Source: Actinopolymorpha pittospori
GTDB lineage: Bacteria > Actinomycetota > Actinomycetes > Propionibacteriales > Actinopolymorphaceae
Assembly (NCBI RefSeq): GCF_014873875.1
Contig: NZ_JADBEM010000001.1
Coordinates: 5,580,001-5,644,000, forward strand
DNA length: 64,000 bases
Direction of reading: 5' to 3'
Below the pieces are notes generated by a model, which saw only the letters and a program-made list of their open reading frames with translations, ran no database searches and was not told the DNA's origin. Below are positions 60,812 to 64,000 of the stretch, piece after piece. Positions within the stretch are counted from its first letter, which is position 1. Every line of letters starts with the position of its first letter. Made by a program: the position numbers and the translations under genes.

Positions 60812-62386
60812 TCAGCCGAAGCGGGTTCGTTCGGTGGTGTTCCAGGCGGTGAAGAGCCGGTCCAGGGCGGGGTTGTAGCCGATGAGTCGGATGGTGATGG
60901 CGCGGGCTCGGCGGGTCACCATGGCGGGGATGAGGATGATGGTGTTGAAGAAGCGCCGGAATTCCATGCGGATGTAGTCGCGGCGGTCAGCTTTGCGGTG
61001 CATCATCATCGCGAACCAGGACTTGATGTTCCAGGCGAGCGCGGCGATGACCATGTAGGCCCAGTTGGAGACCAGGTCGTGCAGCGGCACCCGCAGTGCG
61101 CCGACGCCGGACTTGAGGCTTGCGATGATGTTCTCCTGGTCGCAGCGCTGGTTGGCGCAGGCCACGACCTGTTCGGCGCTCAGGTCGGTGCGGGTGGTGA
61201 TGTAGAAGAAGTAGCGGACCTCATCGATGAGCACCTGCTCACCGCGGCTGCGGCTGATGTTCTTGCGCAGCGCGACCACCCGGTAGGAGCGGTCGCACTT
61301 GCCGGGCTGGTAGTCAAAGCAGGCGACGTCTTCGTAGTTGAGCTCCAGGTTGAGGTAGCCGCGTTCGGCCACGATGGCCTGCTTGTGGTTGTCCCGGCGA
61401 GCCCGGATCTGGCCGGCGGCGTTCTGGCCGGTGGCGTTCTGGCCGGTGGCGTTCTGGGCGGTGGCGTTCTGGGCGGTGGCGTCTCGATGCAGCCGGGTCC
61501 AGCAGGTCTCGGCCAGCGCCTCGGCGCGGGTTCGTAGCGCGTGGTTGTTGTCCATGCCGAAGACGAAGTCGACCCGGGCCGCCCAGCGGTCGAAGTGGGC
61601 GGTCAGGGAGAAGTCGGTGTCACCGCGCAGACACACCCGTGGTGCGTGCGGTTGCACGAGGTCGATGGCCTTGTCGATCCAGGTCGCCGCGTCCTGGTGG
61701 CTGGGGGCGTTGCCGGGCCGGTTGACCAGGTAGAGCACTTCCTTGGTGTTGGCCAGCGACACGATCAGCGGCGCATACCCCCAGATCCGGTTGTAGGACA
61801 TGTCCATGCCGGCCTTACGGCGCCCGGAGGTGGGGACGATCGTGCCATCGGCGTCGATGTAGGCGAGTGGGCCGAGCAGATCGCCTCCCCGACCCGCCCA
61901 CAACTGTGGGCGGACCGCGTTGATCGCTTCCATCAACTCCACCACATCGGTCTCGGCGAAGCGGCGGCAGAAGTCCCCGGCCGTGGTGGGGTCTGGGATC
62001 AGGTCCGCGCCTAAGGCGTTCATGTAGGCGGTGTCGTGCCGGAGGCCTTCGATGTCTTCCAGGCGGGTGCCGCCACACATCACGTTGTAGGTCAGGTTCA
62101 GCACATGGTCGGACTCGTGGTAGGGCAGGTGCACCTTCAACAGGTGCAGACCCTCGTTGATCTGGTCAACCAGGCCCAGCTTGGTCACCAGCCGGTGCAC
62201 CGCGGCGATCCCGCCGAAACAAGTCGCGTCGAGGTTCCCGCCGACCTCATAGGACACAGTCCCCGAGCCCAGCATCGGGGACGGCTGTTCGCCCCAGTGC
62301 CCCGCCAACCCGTGACGCGCCGCAACCCGGCGTCGTCGACGCGCCGCGTTCCGCCGACTCTGAACATGCGATATCTTCTTCACCAC
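60812..62386 (-). CDS. IS1380-C transposase
   Basis: 524 residues. PLAYIDADGTIVPTSGRRKA (first D), PRVCLRGDTDFSLTAHFDRW (second D), NQRCDQENIIASLKSGVGAL (E, in the usual QxxxEN block). Basic N-terminus. Contains a low-complexity insertion of five ATxQN-type units at about residue 302, from a 15 bp tandem repeat. Intact frame. Confidence 0.9.
   Translation of the reverse strand: MVKKISHVQSRRNAARRRRRVAARHGLAGHWGEQPSPMLGSGTVSYEVGGNLDATCFGGIAAVHRLVTKLGLVDQINEGLHLLKVHLPYHESDHVLNLTYNVMCGGTRLEDIEGLRHDTAYMNALGADLIPDPTTAGDFCRRFAETDVVELMEAINAVRPQLWAGRGGDLLGPLAYIDADGTIVPTSGRRKAGMDMSYNRIWGYAPLIVSLANTKEVLYLVNRPGNAPSHQDAATWIDKAIDLVQPHAPRVCLRGDTDFSLTAHFDRWAARVDFVFGMDNNHALRTRAEALAETCWTRLHRDATAQNATAQNATGQNATGQNAAGQIRARRDNHKQAIVAERGYLNLELNYEDVACFDYQPGKCDRSYRVVALRKNISRSRGEQVLIDEVRYFFYITTRTDLSAEQVVACANQRCDQENIIASLKSGVGALRVPLHDLVSNWAYMVIAALAWNIKSWFAMMMHRKADRRDYIRMEFRRFFNTIILIPAMVTRRARAITIRLIGYNPALDRLFTAWNTTERTRFG
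61409..61483. repeat. Five 15 bp tandem repeats inside the transposase
   Basis: Units of CTGGCCGGTGGCGTT with C/T and C/G variants, keeping the frame. It encodes NATAQ/NATGQ units on the minus strand; copy number could vary between strains. Confidence 0.88.
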
Positions 62387-62630
62387 AAAGGCCTTTTCTT
62401 GCCGGACTGCGTTGTGAGCGCTAACCCAGCAAGATAAGGCCTTTGCCTATGAAAACGGCCATCCAGCCCAGCCGACACGCTTGGTCAAGGTCTAGTCGGG
62501 CAGTCGGATGACGCATGTCCCGCTCGCGGAGCGGCTGGCGGCGAAGATCACCATCCGTCCGCGTCGAACAGGCTTGGGCCGTAGGCCTCGCCGGTTCGGG
62601 CCCATTGCGTCGTGATACCGGCCGGCTCCG

Positions 62631-62644
62631 GTGCCTACCGTGCG
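62631..62644 (+). promoter_or_regulatory. GTGCCTA-type motif, copy 5
   Basis: GTGCCTACCGTGCG, identical to copy 3 (50602). 226 bases upstream of the ATG at 62870, with the palindrome between. Confidence 0.35.
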
Positions 62645-62734
62645 AACGACGAGCTGGGCGGGCGCTCCATCCCCATCAGAAGGGCTCGTACGACGGGCAG
62701 GCGGAGTGCGCAGTGCGCCCAGTGCTTCCCATAG

Positions 62735-62778
62735 CGGCCGATGTAGCCCTTTTTGGAGTGTGTGGGCTACACCGGTCG
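62735..62778. repeat. Dispersed palindrome, copy 4
   Basis: Arms CGGCCGATGTAGCCC and GGGCTACACCGGTCG, two mismatches in 15, 14 base loop. Confidence 0.75.
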
Positions 62779-62869
62779 CCAGCATCCGCCACACGTGGGC
62801 GTACTTTGACAGTGCCTGCGGTACCGCCTGGCGTAGGGGCCGCCGATGCCGTAGGTGGGGGTGCAGAAG

Positions 62870-63487
62870 ATGAGTGTCACCGTAATCGTCTTAATCGTTT
62901 TGCTGGTCATCGCCGTGATCGCCCTGATCGCGTTGGCAAGCCGGGACGTCATGCGACGGCGTTCGACACGACTGCAGCAAAGGTTCGGGCCGGAGTATGA
63001 ACACGCGGTCGAAGAGACCGGAGGGCGGCGCCAAGCCGAGGCAGAGCTGAGGGAGCGGGAGCAGCGGCACGAGGAGCTGCATCTGCGCGCGCTGCCGTCT
63101 GAAGCACGCAACCGGTACCGCCAGGAGTGGCTCGGCATCCAGCAGCGCTTCGTCGATGTACCAGGCCAGGCGGTACTGGACGCGGACGAGCTGGTCCGGG
63201 TGATCATGCGCGACGTCGGCTACCCGGTGGACGACTTCGAACAACGCGCCGAGTACGTCTCGGTCGAACATCCAGACGTCGTGCGGCATTTCCGCTCAGC
63301 GCACTCCGTGGCCCTCGCGCAGCAACGCGGGCAAGCAGAAACCGAACCGCTGCCGCAAGCTGTGACCGACTACCGCGTCCTTGTGGACGAAGTGCTCGAA
63401 GACGAAGGCCGGAGCAACGGCACGGGCGAAGGCCGGAGCAACGGCCCGGGCGAAGGCCGGAGCAACGGCACGGACAAGGGTAGGTAA
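62870..63487 (+). CDS. Membrane-anchored conserved actinobacterial protein
   Basis: 205 residues. N-terminal membrane helix (VTVIVLIVLLVIAVIALIAL), then a cytoplasmic region RFGPEYEHAVEETGGRRQAE, ELREREQRHEELHLRALPSE, RYRQEWLGIQQRFVDVPGQA, DVGYPVDDFEQRAEYVSVEH, RSAHSVALAQQRGQAETEPL and QAVTDYRVLVDEVLED. A known hypothetical family, probably envelope- or stress-related; no function. The C-terminus has three GRSNGxGE units from a 24 bp tandem repeat. Confidence 0.75.
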   Translation: MSVTVIVLIVLLVIAVIALIALASRDVMRRRSTRLQQRFGPEYEHAVEETGGRRQAEAELREREQRHEELHLRALPSEARNRYRQEWLGIQQRFVDVPGQAVLDADELVRVIMRDVGYPVDDFEQRAEYVSVEHPDVVRHFRSAHSVALAQQRGQAETEPLPQAVTDYRVLVDEVLEDEGRSNGTGEGRSNGPGEGRSNGTDKGR

Positions 63488-63549
63488 GGCACAGGCAGCC
63501 TATCCGCAATCGGTTCATGGATAGTGCCCTGCCACTCGGACGCGGCATC

Positions 63550-63860
63550 GCTTCGCACTGTGTCGAGTCGTTGCCGGCGGGCGTGCCCAGGCGTGGCACC
63601 GAGCGGAGCAGGGCCCGCGTGTACGGATGCTGCGGTGCGTGGAAGATCGCGCGGACCGGCGCGCTCTCGGCGACCGTTCCGAGGTACATCACTGCGACAT
63701 CATCGGCGATGTCGGCGACCACACCCAGGTCGTGGGTGATGAACATGATCGCCATGCCGGATTCGTCCCGGAGTTGGCGCAGCAGTTCAAGGATCTGTGC
63801 TTGCGTCGTCACGTCCAGGGCGGTGGTGGGCTCGTCGGCGATCAGTAGCTCGGGGCCGTC
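63550..63860 (-). pseudogene. Oligopeptide ABC ATPase (OppD/DppD-like), internal fragment
   Basis: PELLIADEPTTALDVTTQAQ (Walker B and D-loop), GMAIMFITHDLGVVADIADD (H-loop), VMYLGTVAESAPVRAIFHAP and QHPYTRALLRSVPRLGTP. Walker A and the signature motif lie upstream but are replaced by unrelated sequence at about 63860; the C-terminus breaks off at GNDST. A broken ATPase of the type that works with the family 5 binding protein at the window start. Confidence 0.75.
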
Positions 63861-64000
63861 CTGGAGCCGTCCACGGCGCAGGCCGGTCGGCGATCGTCAC
63901 GGTCACTTCGCCCGGGGAGTCGTCCCGCCTCCGTATCAACGCCCGTCGGGTTGCCCGTTCCACAGCCGCTGCGACGACGTCATGCCCGGACGCTGTGATC

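Larger units (their letters stand above)
60548..62485 (-). mobile_element. IS1380-C element
   Basis: Ends AAGCGAGTCGGCT (60548) and, reversed, AAGCGTGTCGGCT (62482). A target duplication is not clear. One transposase gene; the left end carries a 34 bp tandem repeat. Confidence 0.7.
62486..62869. other. Regulatory-type intergenic region
   Basis: Contains GTGCCTACCGTGCG at 62631-62644 and the palindrome at 62735-62778 upstream of the gene at 62870; no other content recognised. Confidence 0.45.

Noticed and set aside
60687..61483. CRISPR array
   Set aside because: The repeats are direct tandem copies without spacers and lie within an IS element.
27239..62778. A fixed RNA strand for the palindromes inferred from wobble pairs
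   Set aside because: Mismatches in different copies favour opposite strands, so no strand can be assigned.

Overview
This is a GC-rich (about 65-70%) actinobacterial window. The DUF402, DUF6098, DUF6131, DUF6221 and DUF2188 proteins, a LigC-type ligase, MASE1 and MmpS-like proteins, a manganese catalase and GvpY/GvpZ-like proteins fit a soil actinomycete (Pseudonocardiales or Geodermatophilales type). The exact genus cannot be read from the sequence. It looks like a decaying accessory region or plasmid-like island: about twelve IS elements or larger remnants (IS110, IS481, IS630, IS5, IS701, IS3, IS1380 of three types, IS21, ISL3), many nested in one another, separate short chromosomal gene clusters, many of which are truncated or frameshifted.

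Layout. 0-10 kb: end of a peptide-transport binding protein, two small coupled genes, a regulator plus an endonuclease V gene split by an IS110, an APH(6)-like kinase, two GNAT acetyltransferases, a GyrB-like ATPase, and a graveyard of IS630/IS110/IS5 pieces around a broken DUF402 gene. 10-17 kb: MASE1 protein, broken MmpS-like gene, IS701, fragments of an integrative-element-like locus, then IS1380 carrying an IS3. 17-29 kb: hemerythrin, IS21 with an ISL3 in its terminal repeat, a DNA ligase gene clipped by IS elements at both ends, IS1380, small stress-type genes and an SRPBCC protein. 29-39 kb: IS1380-B, IS5, then a 6.35 kb nest (IS1380 containing an IS701 that contains a 1.7 kb IS5-like element with an SRPBCC passenger gene, plus an IS110). 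39-60 kb: the least disturbed part, with CBS protein, NmrA-like reductase, cytochrome oxidase subunit I, Mn-catalase, second hemerythrin, membrane proteins, a GvpY/GvpZ-like pair, and a redox group (methyltransferase, CDGSH protein, haem-oxygenase-like protein, broken GCS2 ligase, FAD-Rieske oxidoreductase). 60-64 kb: IS1380-C, a membrane-anchored protein and a fragment of an oligopeptide ABC ATPase.

Two results stand out. First, both complete IS110 elements carry a 230-245 bp noncoding left end in which bridge-RNA guides can be read directly: left and right target guides match the actual insertion sites, and donor guides match the element's own ends. Removing the first element restores endonuclease V in frame. 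Second, four copies of a palindrome (arms CGACCGGTGTAGC) and five copies of a GTGCCTA-N2-GT motif are scattered among the stress-type genes and suggest a shared regulatory or mobile signal.

Several otherwise conserved genes are broken by single-base indels in short runs. Either the region is under weak selection or the consensus contains indel errors; this affects the gene calls at 11.4, 27.3, 40.4, 47.6, 51.7 and 54.6 kb.
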